A stretch of 51,080 nt of DNA from an uncultured Prevotella sp. (GCA_944321645.1 CALUMB010000009.1:1-51080); one strand, 5' to 3'. Numbered from the stretch's first letter, positions 26,016 to 35,819 are shown. The notes: generated by a model not told the origin, from the letters alone. Translations and numbers: made by a program.

Positions 26016-28058
26016 ATGGGTTGTCGAGACACGATAGGGAAACGGCTCAAACATATCGCCACCTTATTATTGCCTACGGTCATGGCCGCTGCAATATCGT
26101 GTGGACGCACGGGAAGCGACAACAGCAGGACTGAAAGCGAGCAGGCGCAATTCATATCGTTCAACGACTCCATGCTGAAGCGTGGCAACGCCGCGCCGGC
26201 TTTCTGCGACAGCATGATGGCTGCGACAACCGACAGCTTTACATACTACGACTATAAAATACTGAAAGGCCGCTACTACCTGCTGTCGGACCACCCCGAC
26301 TCGGCCTTGGCGCTGGCCAGGGCTACGCTCGCCTTCGCCCAAAGGCACGAGCCTTCGCCGCGCACGCTCGGCCTCGAAGCCATGGCAAACAGCACCGAAG
26401 CCGGGCTTTACCACCTGATGAGGCGGAACACGCAGCAGTCAATAAGCCTATACACCAAAGCCTACGGGCAGGTGATGGCGAGCGACCTGATATACTACTC
26501 GCCGGAAATAGCCGCCAACCTGGCCGACGCATACATAGCCGCAGACGACCTGCCAAACGGCGCGAAGTGGTACCGGCGCGCCCTGCTGCTCGTAGACTCG
26601 CTGGAATTGCCCGAAGACAAGAACATCACCCTGTACATGGGCCTCGGCCAAATATACACCATGATGGAAGACTACAGGACTGCCGGGCTGTATTATGGCA
26701 TGACGGACAAAAAGGCGGAGCTGATGAAGCCAAACATGCAGTCGTACTTCCTGAACAACTACGGCAACTACCACTACTACAAGGGCGACTACGAAAATGC
26801 ACTGGCAACGTTCGAGAGGCTGCGGAAGCTGCTCTGCCGCATTGGCGCACAAAACTCATACGATATGCACTTGTGCTACATCAACATGGCCGACACATAC
26901 CTCAACCTCGGGATGGCGGACAGCGCGGAAGCCTATGTGGACAAGGCGCAAAGCTACTTCGCGCGGCACAACGTGCAGGCGGGCACATACTACGCCAACA
27001 CCATAAGGATAGGCATCGCGCTGACACGCCGCGACTACGCGGCCATTGAGCGCATAATGGACGGCGAGGGGAAACATGCGCCATACGTGCAGTCGATAAA
27101 AAACATCAGGAACAAGTACCTTCAGGAATACTACACGCAGACGGGCAACTACAAGCAAGCCTACAACTGCCTGAAGGAAAACATGGCGCAGAACGACAGC
27201 CTGGAGCACAACCGTAAGCACATGAGGGCAGACGAGATAATGATGAGGTTCACCGAAGACACGCTCAAGCTGCACCACCAGATAGAACTCAACGAGAAAA
27301 ACGTGGAGGTGAACCGCAGCCGGGCGGCCATCTCGCTGTTCCTCACGATAATCATAGCCATGGCGCTGCTCATGGTGTGCGCCACAATCGTGATGAGGAA
27401 GCGCAAGATACAAAACCGGATGGAAATGCTCACGCTGAAACTATACGAAACGAGGCAGAGAATATCGCCGCACTTCGTGTCCAACGTGCTCAACACCCGC
27501 ATCGGGGCTGCCACCGACAGCGACGCCGACTCGCTGCTGAGGCTGTCGAGGCTCTTGAGGAACAGCCTCGAAATGACGGCAAAGGCATACGTGACGCTGA
27601 AGGAGGAAATGGACTTCATCCACGACTACACGAGCCTCGAACGACTGCTAATAGGCGAGAACTTCGACGTTGACGTGTCGGCCCCGCCGCAGGAGAAGCT
27701 GCAAGAAATACTCATACCGGCAATGTTCGTACAGATATTGGTGGAAAACGCCATAAAGCACGGGCTTAAAAACACGCAAGGCCCGAAGAGGCTCGGCATC
27801 GCCATCGACTGCACGGACGCCGCCACGACAATCACCGTCACCGACAACGGCCCCGGATTCAACATAACCCGGGCCGGCAACTCCAAGGGGAAAAACGGGC
27901 TGAACATCATCACCCACACCATCGCCATAATAAACCAAGAAAACAAGGGAGCGGCAAACAAGATGTCTTTCCACATCGGAAACATCGAGACTCCCGACGG
28001 CAGGACGGCGGGATGCAAGGCCACGCTGACAATACCGCGGGCAATAAAATTCATTTGA
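26016..28058 (+). CDS. LytS-family sensor histidine kinase with periplasmic TPR domain
   Basis: 680 aa. An N-terminal signal or lipoprotein-like segment (AAAISCG, Cys29) is followed by a long helical TPR-type sensor (about 40-420; for example YYSPEIAANLADAYIAADDL, FLNNYGNYHYYKGDYENALA). One membrane helix follows (ISLFLTIIIAMALLMVCATI). The cytoplasmic LytS-type kinase core has its phosphorylatable His486 in RISPHFVSNVLN, where the family usually reads NPHFLFNxLN. The ATP-binding motifs are VENAIKHG (N box) and VTDNGPGF (G box). It is 20 nt upstream of its LytTR partner. Signal unknown. Confidence 0.9.
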   Translation: MGCRDTIGKRLKHIATLLLPTVMAAAISCGRTGSDNSRTESEQAQFISFNDSMLKRGNAAPAFCDSMMAATTDSFTYYDYKILKGRYYLLSDHPDSALALARATLAFAQRHEPSPRTLGLEAMANSTEAGLYHLMRRNTQQSISLYTKAYGQVMASDLIYYSPEIAANLADAYIAADDLPNGAKWYRRALLLVDSLELPEDKNITLYMGLGQIYTMMEDYRTAGLYYGMTDKKAELMKPNMQSYFLNNYGNYHYYKGDYENALATFERLRKLLCRIGAQNSYDMHLCYINMADTYLNLGMADSAEAYVDKAQSYFARHNVQAGTYYANTIRIGIALTRRDYAAIERIMDGEGKHAPYVQSIKNIRNKYLQEYYTQTGNYKQAYNCLKENMAQNDSLEHNRKHMRADEIMMRFTEDTLKLHHQIELNEKNVEVNRSRAAISLFLTIIIAMALLMVCATIVMRKRKIQNRMEMLTLKLYETRQRISPHFVSNVLNTRIGAATDSDADSLLRLSRLLRNSLEMTAKAYVTLKEEMDFIHDYTSLERLLIGENFDVDVSAPPQEKLQEILIPAMFVQILVENAIKHGLKNTQGPKRLGIAIDCTDAATTITVTDNGPGFNITRAGNSKGKNGLNIITHTIAIINQENKGAANKMSFHIGNIETPDGRTAGCKATLTIPRAIKFI

Positions 28059-28078
28059 ACAAACAAACGACAAAATAA

Positions 28079-28828
28079 ATGAAAACCATCATTATCGACG
28101 ACAACGCGACTTCAATAGACATACTGGCAGAAAAACTAAAGGGATATAGCGACATAAAGCTTGTGGGAACGGCCACAAACGGGAACATCGGGCTTAACCT
28201 GGCAAAGGAAGTGGTGCCGAAGCTGGTGTTCCTCGACGTGGAACTGCCCGATATGTCGGGCGTGGAGCTGCTCGAACAAATCAACGAGACGCTGCCCTCG
28301 AAGTGCAAGGTGGTGATATACACAGGCCACCCGCAATACATGCTCCCCGCATTCAGGAACATGGCCTTCGACTACCTGATGAAGCCAATAGACGACAACG
28401 AGCTTGGGCAGATAATAACGCGGGCAAAGAAGTATTGCGCCCAAAGCCCGGCGACAACGAAAGAGTGCCTCGAAAAGCAAAGCGACCAGAACAAGCTGCT
28501 GTTCTACACCAACTCGATAGACTTCAGGCTGGTACACACGAGAGACATCGGCCTGTTCCAATACAACCACGAAAACCGCGTGTGGGAGGTGATCGTGGCA
28601 GGCCACCCCACCCCGATAAAGCTCAGGCGCAACGTCAACAACGAGACGCTGCTCACCATCGACGACCGCTTCGTGCAGGTCAGCCAGAAGTACGTGATAA
28701 ACATCAACTACCTGATTGAGGTGAACGACAACGTGTGCAGGTTCTACCCTCCGTTCGACAAGATAGACTACGTGAAGGTGGGGCGGCTGTTCCGCAGGAA
28801 GCTCACCGAGAGGTTCTGCTCGCTTTAG
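28079..28828 (+). CDS. LytTR-family response regulator
   Basis: 249 aa. Receiver domain at residues 1-115 with Asp7/Asp8 (IIIDDNAT), phosphoacceptor Asp53 in LVFLDVELPDMSG, and Lys near 101 in DYLMKPIDD. The C-terminal LytTR DNA-binding domain (about 140-245) has LFYTNSIDFRLVHTRDIGLF, FVQVSQKYVINI and VGRLFRRKLTERF. Cognate regulator of the adjacent kinase. Direct repeats fitting the LytTR consensus upstream of the pair suggest autoregulation. Confidence 0.93.
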   Translation: MKTIIIDDNATSIDILAEKLKGYSDIKLVGTATNGNIGLNLAKEVVPKLVFLDVELPDMSGVELLEQINETLPSKCKVVIYTGHPQYMLPAFRNMAFDYLMKPIDDNELGQIITRAKKYCAQSPATTKECLEKQSDQNKLLFYTNSIDFRLVHTRDIGLFQYNHENRVWEVIVAGHPTPIKLRRNVNNETLLTIDDRFVQVSQKYVININYLIEVNDNVCRFYPPFDKIDYVKVGRLFRRKLTERFCSL

Positions 28829-29011
28829 CCAAGGCGGCGGGCCTGGATGCCCACACACTTGCGGCCACAGACCGAGCCGCCGCCACAGCGCACATGCAAA
28901 GCCAAAGCCTGCCTGCACGTGACGCCATGCACAAGGGCCGGGAAAGCCGGGGAAACAGCCTTGGCATCTCGCCAAAAGGCAAGCCACGCAGAAAAGCCCC
29001 AAGGCAGCAGG

Positions 29012-30082
29012 TCAGAGCACGCCTTTGGTGCTCGGCAAGACGAAATTGCGTATGTCGCGCCCCGCAGCCATCCTCAGGCTACGGGCGAAAGCCTTGAATA
29101 TGCCCTCTATCTTGTGGTGCTCGTTGTCGCCCTCGGCCTTGATGTTTAGGTTCATACGCGCACTGTCGCTAAGGCTTTTGAAGAAATGGAGGAACATCTC
29201 TGTGGGCATATCGCCTATTTTCTCGCGCCGGAACGAGGCATCCCACACGAGCCAAGGCCGCCCGCCGAAGTCTAGCGCCACGGAACACAGGCAGTCGTCC
29301 ATGGGCAGGCAGAAACCATAGCGCCCAATCCCGCGCTTGTCGCCAAGGGCTTTCAGCAGGCACTCGCCAAGCACGATGGCCGTGTCCTCTATCGTGTGGT
29401 GCTCGTCCACGTGCAAGTCGCCCCTCGCCCTGACGGTAAGGTCCACCATGCCATGCTTGCCTATCTGCTCAAGCAGATGGTCGAAGAAGCCAATCCCGGT
29501 GCCGACGTCGCACTTGCCGCTCCCGTCGAGGCCCACCTTCACGTAGATGTCGGTCTCGTGCGTGGTGCGCGACACCTCTGCCACCCTCTCGCCGGCAAAC
29601 AGTATTTCGGCCACCTTATCCCAAGTCATGCCGTCGCGGCCCAATATGAGCGACTTGCATCCTATGTTCTCGGCAAACAGCCTGTCGGTTTCGCGGTCGC
29701 CTATCACGTAGCTGTTCGCCATGTCGTAGTCCGCGTTCACCATGTATTTCTCAACCATGCCGGTGGCAGGCTTGCGCGTAGGCGAATTGTCTTCGGGGAA
29801 ATGGCGGTCCACCAGCACCTCGCTGAAGCTGATGCCCTCGCCCCGGAGGGTCTGCAATATGAAGTTATGCACCGGCCAAAACGTTTCCTCGGGAAACGAT
29901 GCGGTGCCAAGCCCGTCTTGGTTTGACACCATGACAAGCTCGAAGTCGAGCTTCTCGCAGATAAACGACAGATTCTTGAACACGCCCTTCACGAACTTCA
30001 GCTTCTCGAAAGAGTCAACCTGCTCGTCGAACGGTTCCTCTACGATTGTTCCGTCGCGGTCGATAAAAAGTACACGTTTCAT
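29012..30082 (-). CDS. hisB: Bifunctional histidinol-phosphatase / imidazoleglycerol-phosphate dehydratase
   Basis: Two steps of histidine synthesis in one protein (EC 3.1.3.15 and 4.2.1.19). 356 aa. The N-terminal HAD phosphatase shows [12 protein letters not shown] (Asp8, Asp10), MVSNQDGLG and [13 protein letters not shown]. The C-terminal dehydratase shows [33 protein letters not shown]-like [10 protein letters not shown] and [18 protein letters not shown], which carry the Mn-binding His/Glu. The other his genes are not nearby. Its start overlaps the end of the upstream membrane-protein gene by 4 nt. Confidence 0.97.
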   Translation of the reverse strand: MKRVLFIDRDGTIVEEPFDEQVDSFEKLKFVKGVFKNLSFICEKLDFELVMVSNQDGLGTASFPEETFWPVHNFILQTLRGEGISFSEVLVDRHFPEDNSPTRKPATGMVEKYMVNADYDMANSYVIGDRETDRLFAENIGCKSLILGRDGMTWDKVAEILFAGERVAEVSRTTHETDIYVKVGLDGSGKCDVGTGIGFFDHLLEQIGKHGMVDLTVRARGDLHVDEHHTIEDTAIVLGECLLKALGDKRGIGRYGFCLPMDDCLCSVALDFGGRPWLVWDASFRREKIGDMPTEMFLHFFKSLSDSARMNLNIKAEGDNEHHKIEGIFKAFARSLRMAAGRDIRNFVLPSTKGVL

Positions 30083-31077
30083 CGCATTAAGCTTGTTTGC
30101 GGCTGCATCGCCGACGATTTCTTGAATTTTTGCTTTTCTTCCTCTTGCGTCTCAACCGACCCGTACATATAGCACAGGGGGAATATGGCAGACATACGCA
30201 CATACACCTGCACGAAGCCGGCAAAAAGAAAGACGACGGCCGAAATGTAGTTCACCCGGCCCGGGATTGCCAACGGGTCGCCGTTGAGCACGCCGGCGTT
30301 GGCCTGGAAGTTCGCCACCGACAACACCACGGCCGGCAACGTAAGGATATATTCTGCAAATCCCACCACGATGGCGCAGACAACCACGACAATGAGCATA
30401 AAGCCGACATGGCGCAAGCCCACGGAGTGGTGCCGGAATATGGTGGGGAAAAGCTTTTCGCCATCGCAGAACACATATTTCAGACTCGAAAGGGCCAACG
30501 GCAACAGCACGGCGACAGCCGCAGCGACGGCCACGACAGCCGCAGCGGCCATAACCAGCCGCCTGCCGCCTACCCCCATGGCCGAACCTAAAGACACGAC
30601 AGCCCCGGCAGCCGCCGCAACTACAGCCCAGGCAGCCACGTTCACGACCGCAGCCTTTAGCGTGCGCACAAAAGTGCGCACATCAAAGCCAAGGCGCAAA
30701 AACTTCCTTAGGGCCACCGACTGTCCCTCGCCAGCCTTAAGGCGCGACAGGGCGCACGAGTATGTGGCAGCCTCGAACACCCCGCCAAGCACAACCAGCG
30801 CGGCACACAGGCCGATAAAAGGCAAATTGCCAACAACAACCGGATAAAGGTTTCCTTGGCTCTGCACCGTCTGCACGGTCATTGCCGGAATATGGACGAC
30901 ACAAGCCGTACACAATGCGCCACATATTATAGCATAGACAAGCGCCACAGGCCACGAATTGGCGACCAGCCACTTGAAATTTCCCATGAAACGCCCGTAT
31001 CCTTCCTTTATGCACGCACTCGAACTGCGGCTCTTCATCAATAAGGCAACCTTTTGATTTTCCATTATTTTTGACAT
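30079..31077 (-). CDS. Polytopic membrane protein of unknown function
   Basis: 332 aa from the ATG at 31077 ([20 protein letters not shown]), which has GAGGAATA just before it. The ATG at 31098 lies on the promoter and is excluded, and ATG 31065 is possible. About six to seven hydrophobic segments include [35 protein letters not shown], a long alanine/valine-rich pair near 150-200, and [19 protein letters not shown]. No enzymatic motif was recognised. The ATGA overlap with hisB indicates co-translation, but no mechanistic link to histidine synthesis is apparent. Confidence 0.75.
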   Translation of the reverse strand: MSKIMENQKVALLMKSRSSSACIKEGYGRFMGNFKWLVANSWPVALVYAIICGALCTACVVHIPAMTVQTVQSQGNLYPVVVGNLPFIGLCAALVVLGGVFEAATYSCALSRLKAGEGQSVALRKFLRLGFDVRTFVRTLKAAVVNVAAWAVVAAAAGAVVSLGSAMGVGGRRLVMAAAAVVAVAAAVAVLLPLALSSLKYVFCDGEKLFPTIFRHHSVGLRHVGFMLIVVVVCAIVVGFAEYILTLPAVVLSVANFQANAGVLNGDPLAIPGRVNYISAVVFLFAGFVQVYVRMSAIFPLCYMYGSVETQEEEKQKFKKSSAMQPQTSLMR

Positions 31078-31092
31078 TATTCCTCTTGATTT

Positions 31093-31123
31093 TTGCAAAG
31101 GTAGCTATTTTTTCGTATCTTTG
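31093..31123 (+). promoter_or_regulatory. Promoter of the oxidoreductase operon
   Basis: TTG at 31093-31095 and TATCTTTG at 31116-31123 with a 20-bp spacer. It overlaps the minus-strand promoter, so the two transcripts may compete. Confidence 0.8.
31096..31103 (-). promoter_or_regulatory. Promoter of the membrane protein-hisB operon
   Basis: TACCTTTG on the minus strand, 18 nt before the chosen ATG. It overlaps the oppositely directed promoter of the oxidoreductase. Confidence 0.65.
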
Positions 31124-31143
31124 CGTCACAATTAATACTTATT

Positions 31144-32127
31144 ATGAAAATACTAAAATGGGGGTTCATCGGGTGCGGTGAAGTAACCGAAACCAAGAGC
31201 GGGCCGGCTTTTTCGGAGGTAGGAGGCTCGTCGGTTGAAGCGGTCATGAGCCGCAGCGAGGCCAAAGCCCGGAGCTACGCCGAAAGGCACGGCGTGAGGA
31301 AATGGTACACCGACCCGCAAGAGCTCATCGACGACCCCGACGTCAACGCCATATACATTGCCACGCCGCCGTCGAGCCACGCCACGTTTGCCATAATGGC
31401 ACTGAAGGCCGGCAAGCCCGTGTACGTGGAAAAGCCCCTCGCCGCCAACTACGAAGACTGCGCAAGGGTGAACAGGGTGAGCGAAGAGACCGGCGTGCCG
31501 TGCTTCGTTGCGTACTACAGGAGATACCTGCCGTATTTCCAAAAGGTGAAAGACATCGTCGACAGCGGCACCTTGGGCGAAGTCATCAACGTGCAAATAC
31601 GCTTCGCCGTGCCGCCGCGCGACCTCGACTACCAAAACTCCGGCAACCTGCCGTGGCGCCTGCAGCCCGACATTGCGGGCGGGGGCTACTTCTACGACCT
31701 CGCGCCACACCAGCTCGACATGCTGCAACACTTCTTCGGAATAATAGTAGAGGCAAACGGGATTTGCGCCAACAGGGGCGGGCTGTACAAGGCCGAAGAC
31801 TCCGTGAGCGCCTGCTTCAAGTTTGAGAGCGGGCTGCCGGGCAGCGGGTCGTGGTGTTTCGTTGCATACGAGTCTGCCAGGGAAGACCGCATACAGATTA
31901 TCGGCAACCGCGGGCAGGTCAGCTTCTCCGTATTCAACTACGACCCAATCGTGCTCTGCACAAGCGCAGGCAAGGAAGAAATAAGGGTGGAGAACCCGCC
32001 GCACGTGCAATACCCACTGATAAAGTCGGTAATCGAACACCTCCAAGGCATAGGGGTATGCACCTGCACGAGCGTGTCGGCCACTCCCGTCAACTGGGTA
32101 ATGGACCAAATCTTGGGTAAATTCTGA
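31144..32127 (+). CDS. Gfo/Idh/MocA-family oxidoreductase
   Basis: NAD(P)-dependent sugar or inositol-type dehydrogenase, substrate unknown. 327 aa. The N-terminal Rossmann fold has WGFIGCGEVTETKSGPAFSE. The hallmark catalytic lysine is in VYVEKPLAAN. IYIATPPSSHATFAIMALKA precedes it, and GGGYFYDLAPHQLDML carries the usual active-site histidine block. It shares a TGATG junction with the next gene. Confidence 0.9.
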   Translation: MKILKWGFIGCGEVTETKSGPAFSEVGGSSVEAVMSRSEAKARSYAERHGVRKWYTDPQELIDDPDVNAIYIATPPSSHATFAIMALKAGKPVYVEKPLAANYEDCARVNRVSEETGVPCFVAYYRRYLPYFQKVKDIVDSGTLGEVINVQIRFAVPPRDLDYQNSGNLPWRLQPDIAGGGYFYDLAPHQLDMLQHFFGIIVEANGICANRGGLYKAEDSVSACFKFESGLPGSGSWCFVAYESAREDRIQIIGNRGQVSFSVFNYDPIVLCTSAGKEEIRVENPPHVQYPLIKSVIEHLQGIGVCTCTSVSATPVNWVMDQILGKF

Positions 32128-33227
32128 TGCCGAACAAATCCCCACTCGCGACGGCCGGCTGCCTGTTAGCCGCCTTCCTGATGTCCGTCCCGGCCACGTC
32201 GCTTGCCGGAGGCAACGGGCAGGAGAAGAAAATGAGCCTGATAAAGCGCATCGTGAGGGGATTCAGCGCAATAGACACAAACTACATCGAACCACAGCAT
32301 TACAATTTCACGGCAATGGTGCAAACCACGTTCAACTACGACATATACCGACTAAAGGGCAATTCGGGGCAGACCGTCACGCTGTCGCCCGACATTGCGA
32401 TGAAGCTCGGGCCGTATTTCGGGTGGAAGTGGTTCTTCCTCGGCTACACTTTCGACCTGCGCCACTTCGGCTTTTCCGACGGGGGGCGCAAGCGCGAAGT
32501 CAGCTTCAGCATATACAGCTCACAGATAGGCATCGACCTGTTCTACAGGCGCACCGGGAGCGACTACAAGATAAGGGACGCCTACCTGGGCGACGGCATA
32601 GACGCAAGCCGGCTCGACAACGTGCCGTTCGACGGGATAAACGTCGGCATAACCGGGGCAAACATATATTATGTGTTCAACCACGAGAGATTCTCCTACC
32701 CGGCGGCCTTCGCACAGAGCACTTGCCAGAAAGTAAGCTGCGGCTCATGGCTCGCCGGCATCGGGTTCACGAGCAACAGCATCGACCTCGACCACAAGAA
32801 GCTGCAACGGGTGGTGGCCGAAAACTGCCACCCGCAAGAAGTAAAGATAGACAGCGGGCTTATGTTCCGCAACGTGGAATACTCAAACGTTAGCCTGTCG
32901 TGCGGCTATGCCTACAACTGGGTGTTCGCCCGCAACTTCCTGTTCTGCGCAAGCGCTTCGCTGGCCCTTTCCTACAAGCACTCACGCGGGTACACCGCCG
33001 AAAACATAGACCGCGGCTTCAACTTCAAGAACGTCAACATAGACTGCATGGGGAGGTTCGGCCTTGTCTACAACAACACGCGCTGGTATGCCGGGGCCAG
33101 CGCCATACTCAACTCCTACAACTACCACAAGTCGCGCTTCGCCACCAACAACACGTTTGGCAGCCTCAACGCCTACATAGGCTACAACTTCGGACTTAAG
33201 GAACGGTACAAAAAACACAAAAGATAA
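32127..33227 (+). CDS. DUF4421 outer-membrane-like protein
   Basis: 366 aa, a conserved Bacteroidota family of unknown function. The ATG at 32127 shares its A with the upstream stop (TGATG). Signal peptide (LLAAFLMSVPATSLAG), then DTNYIEPQHYNFTAMVQTTF near residue 50, a hallmark of the family. Many alternating hydrophobic/aromatic strands follow (SFSIYSSQIGIDLFYRR, SLSCGYAYNWVFARNFLFC) and the protein ends AYIGYNFGLKERYKKHKR. Strand pattern suggests a small outer-membrane barrel (inference). Confidence 0.85.
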   Translation: MPNKSPLATAGCLLAAFLMSVPATSLAGGNGQEKKMSLIKRIVRGFSAIDTNYIEPQHYNFTAMVQTTFNYDIYRLKGNSGQTVTLSPDIAMKLGPYFGWKWFFLGYTFDLRHFGFSDGGRKREVSFSIYSSQIGIDLFYRRTGSDYKIRDAYLGDGIDASRLDNVPFDGINVGITGANIYYVFNHERFSYPAAFAQSTCQKVSCGSWLAGIGFTSNSIDLDHKKLQRVVAENCHPQEVKIDSGLMFRNVEYSNVSLSCGYAYNWVFARNFLFCASASLALSYKHSRGYTAENIDRGFNFKNVNIDCMGRFGLVYNNTRWYAGASAILNSYNYHKSRFATNNTFGSLNAYIGYNFGLKERYKKHKR

Positions 33228-33293
33228 AAAACCACGGCAAAGGACGCCACGCAAGAATAAGCCGCCGCGCCCCGAAGCCGAAACCACACTGAC

Positions 33294-34169
33294 ATGAAGA
33301 CAGCATTTCTCGCCATCGCGGCATTGCTTGCCTGCGCCATCGGCGCAACCGCCAAGACAGACTACCTGCCGCAAGACAGCGCGTTCGTCGTGGCCGCACT
33401 GTCGGAAGCCACCGCCGGCGAGTCGGCAGGGAGCCTCACGCTGTTTTTCGCAAGGAAACTGATAGGCCGCCCATACGTGGCCCACACGCTCGAAAAGCCG
33501 GGCAAAGAACGCCTGGTGGTAAACACGAGGCAGCTCGACTGCACCACGCTCGTAGAGACGGCCACGGCAATGGCCCTGTGCGCCGCAGGGGGCGGGAAGT
33601 CGTTCGGCGAATACGCCAAGGCTTTAGAGGCGCTAAGGTACAGGGGCGGCACTGCCGACGGCTACACGAGCCGCCTGCACTACTTCAGCGACTGGATAGC
33701 CGACAACGCCGCAAGGGGCCACGTAGCCGAGATACAAGCGCCCAACCCGCCATTCTCAGCCGTGCAAGTGGTCAGCGTCAGCTACATGAGCAAGCACCCC
33801 GGCGCCTACCGCGCACTGAAGGAAGCCCCCGAACTCGTGGCAGAGATAGCCCGGCAGGAAAAGCGGCTTAGCGGCAAGCGGGCGATGTACATACCCAAAA
33901 GCCAGGTGCGCGACACGAAACTGATGCGGGCCACCGTGAAAGACGGCGACATAATAGCCATAGTGAGCAACAAGGCAGGGCTTGACATTGCCCACGTGGG
34001 CTTCGCCGTATGGCACGCCGACGGGCTGCACCTGCTCAACGCATCGAGGCTGCGGGGCAAGGTGGTGGAAGAACCGCAGACGCTATACCAATACCTGCAG
34101 AAGCAGCCCGGCCACGACGGGATACGCATCGTGAGGGTCAAAGCCGAGCCGCCTGCGGCAAACGAGTGA
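33294..34169 (+). CDS. DUF1460 amidase-like (NlpC/P60-fold) secreted protein
   Basis: 291 aa with signal peptide (FLAIAALLACAIGATA). DUF1460 proteins are N-acetylmuramoyl-alanine amidase-like cysteine hydrolases of the cell envelope. The likely nucleophile is the cysteine in RQLDCTTLVETATA, and the histidine in GLDIAHVGFAVWHADGLHLL would complete the dyad. RKLIGRPYVAHTLE is a family block. It follows the DUF4421 gene by 66 nt in the same direction, suggesting an envelope-related cluster. Confidence 0.87.
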   Translation: MKTAFLAIAALLACAIGATAKTDYLPQDSAFVVAALSEATAGESAGSLTLFFARKLIGRPYVAHTLEKPGKERLVVNTRQLDCTTLVETATAMALCAAGGGKSFGEYAKALEALRYRGGTADGYTSRLHYFSDWIADNAARGHVAEIQAPNPPFSAVQVVSVSYMSKHPGAYRALKEAPELVAEIARQEKRLSGKRAMYIPKSQVRDTKLMRATVKDGDIIAIVSNKAGLDIAHVGFAVWHADGLHLLNASRLRGKVVEEPQTLYQYLQKQPGHDGIRIVRVKAEPPAANE

Positions 34170-34264
34170 AAGCCCGGCAAACGGCAAACGCCCAAAGCCG
34201 CGCCAACCACACAGAAAACAAGACAGTAACAACGAAAACAAACAATAAACAAAAGGAGTAAATT

Positions 34265-34645
34265 ATGGAACTACCCGATTTTATGAACTATGCCAACCGC
34301 TTCACGGCTAACGACTTTATCGACAAGATTTCGCGCATAGCCAAGCGGGCCGGGGCAAAGCTGGTCTACGCAGCCTTCATCCTCTACTACACGCTGCAAA
34401 GCGACAAAGTGTCAAAAACAGACAAAGCCATCATCATCGGCGCATTGGGCTACATGATAAGCCCGCTCGACGTCATCCCAGACGCCATCCCCATCGCTGG
34501 ACTCACCGACGACCTGGCCGTGCTCCTCTACGTGCTCAAGAAAGTGTGGGGCAGCGTCGATCCCGAAATACAAGACAAAGCGAAGGAAAAGCTCAAGAAG
34601 TGGTTCGACGAAGACGAGATAGCCGAAATAGGAGAACTGTTCTGA
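34265..34645 (+). CDS. DUF1232 (YkvA-like) small membrane protein
   Basis: 126 aa. The conserved core IIIGALGYMISPLDVIPDAI followed by PIAGLTDDLAVLLYVLKKV is diagnostic of DUF1232. That core may form a membrane hairpin, with charged termini (KAKEKLKKWFDEDEIAEIGE). Function unknown. AGGAG precedes the ATG by 7 nt. The TGA stop is the first triplet of a 42-bp inverted repeat. Confidence 0.9.
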   Translation: MELPDFMNYANRFTANDFIDKISRIAKRAGAKLVYAAFILYYTLQSDKVSKTDKAIIIGALGYMISPLDVIPDAIPIAGLTDDLAVLLYVLKKVWGSVDPEIQDKAKEKLKKWFDEDEIAEIGELF

Positions 34646-34752
34646 AAGTTAAGAATTAAGAATTAAAAGTTAAAAGAATATGCTTTTGTGCTTCCTTTTG
34701 CGGCAGCTACAGCATATTCTTTTAACTTTTAATTCTTAATTCTTAACTTTCA
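34643..34752. terminator. 42-bp perfect inverted repeat between convergent genes
   Basis: Arms 34643-34684 and 34711-34752 are perfectly complementary with a 26-nt loop. They are AT-rich with 7-bp periodic AAGAATT units. The first base triplet of each arm is the TGA stop of the flanking gene on that strand, so it should terminate transcription from both sides. Confidence 0.85.
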
Positions 34753-35574
34753 AAGGCTTCCAAGCCACGCTTTCAGGTCGAGCAGCATCTCGATGTGGTA
34801 AGGAAAGTCGGCACGCATCCCCCAGCCGTGTCCTCCCGCAGGGTAGACATGGAGCGAAGCCGGCACGTCGTGGCGGTAGCAAGCCAGATAATAATTCACG
34901 CCGTTTGCCGGCAGCACCGTGTGGTCGTCGTCGCAAAGGGCTATGTAAGCGCGGGGCGTCACCCTCGATACGCACCTGTCGGTGCTCATTTCCTGCTCCC
35001 TCTTCTTCTTAGGCTTCTCGCCCAAAAGGTTGTCGTGAGTTGCGCGGTGCGTGAAGCCCGGATTCATCGTTATCACCGGGTAGAACAATATCTGGAAGTC
35101 CGGGGCGGCGTCGCCTTCGCCCTTTGTGGCCACGAGCGAGGCCAGATGGCCGCCTGCCGAAAAGCCCATTATGCCCACTTTGCGCGGGTCAACGCGCCAC
35201 TCGCCCGCCTTCCTGCGCACCAGCCTCACCGCCTCCATGGCGTCGGCCATCGGCACGTCGGAGTCGCCGTGCGGCAACCTATACTTCAGCACGGCCACGG
35301 CCACGCCCTGCCCCGTGAAGAAGTCGGCCCAGTCGGTACCCTCGTGGCCCATGGCCAGCCCGCCGTATGCACCGCCGGGGCATATCACCACAGCCAGTCC
35401 GTTCCCCTTGCCCGCATCGGGCAAAAACACCGTCACCCTCGCCGTGTCCACCGGGTCGCCCCCGCCGGGCGCACCGCCCGGCCACAAGTCAACCGTAAAT
35501 CCCTTGCCGCCACCCGCCAAAGCCGCAGGGGCGCACAACGCCAAGGCCACAAAGGCCGCAAACAATCGTCTCAT
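34750..35574 (-). CDS. Secreted alpha/beta-hydrolase, probable carbohydrate esterase
   Basis: 274 aa with signal peptide (LFAAFVALALCAPAALAGG). The oxyanion region is VVICPGGAYGGLAMGHEG. Nucleophile Ser in GIMGFSAGGHLASLV, Asp in YIALCDDDHTVLP, and His in YPAGGHGWGMR. This pattern is typical of BD-FAE/acetylxylan-esterase-like enzymes encoded by gut Bacteroidota for deacetylating plant polysaccharides. Exact substrate unknown. It is convergent with the DUF1232 gene and shares the 42-bp inverted repeat. Confidence 0.88.
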   Translation of the reverse strand: MRRLFAAFVALALCAPAALAGGGKGFTVDLWPGGAPGGGDPVDTARVTVFLPDAGKGNGLAVVICPGGAYGGLAMGHEGTDWADFFTGQGVAVAVLKYRLPHGDSDVPMADAMEAVRLVRRKAGEWRVDPRKVGIMGFSAGGHLASLVATKGEGDAAPDFQILFYPVITMNPGFTHRATHDNLLGEKPKKKREQEMSTDRCVSRVTPRAYIALCDDDHTVLPANGVNYYLACYRHDVPASLHVYPAGGHGWGMRADFPYHIEMLLDLKAWLGSL

Positions 35575-35647
35575 AAACCAAAAGCAAATTAAGTTTAATC
35601 CGTTTCCTTCCGGCCGCAGCCTGCCACGGCCGCAGCCCTTTTCCCCA

Positions 35648-35678
35648 CAAAGGTAACGCTTTTATCCCCAACGGCCAA
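35648..35678 (-). promoter_or_regulatory. Promoter of the alpha/beta-hydrolase gene
   Basis: TACCTTTG at 35655-35648 and TTG at 35678-35676 on the minus strand, 20-bp spacer. Confidence 0.8.
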
Positions 35679-35819
35679 ACATCGCGCAACCATTTTCACA
35701 AAAAACGCCGGCCAACCGCCCCTCCAAGAGGCGGAAAAGCCGACACGCCACGCAAACGCTTGCAAAAAGCACGCCACACGGCGGCAGCGTGCCAAAGCCA
35801 TCGGCCTTAACTTTTCTTA

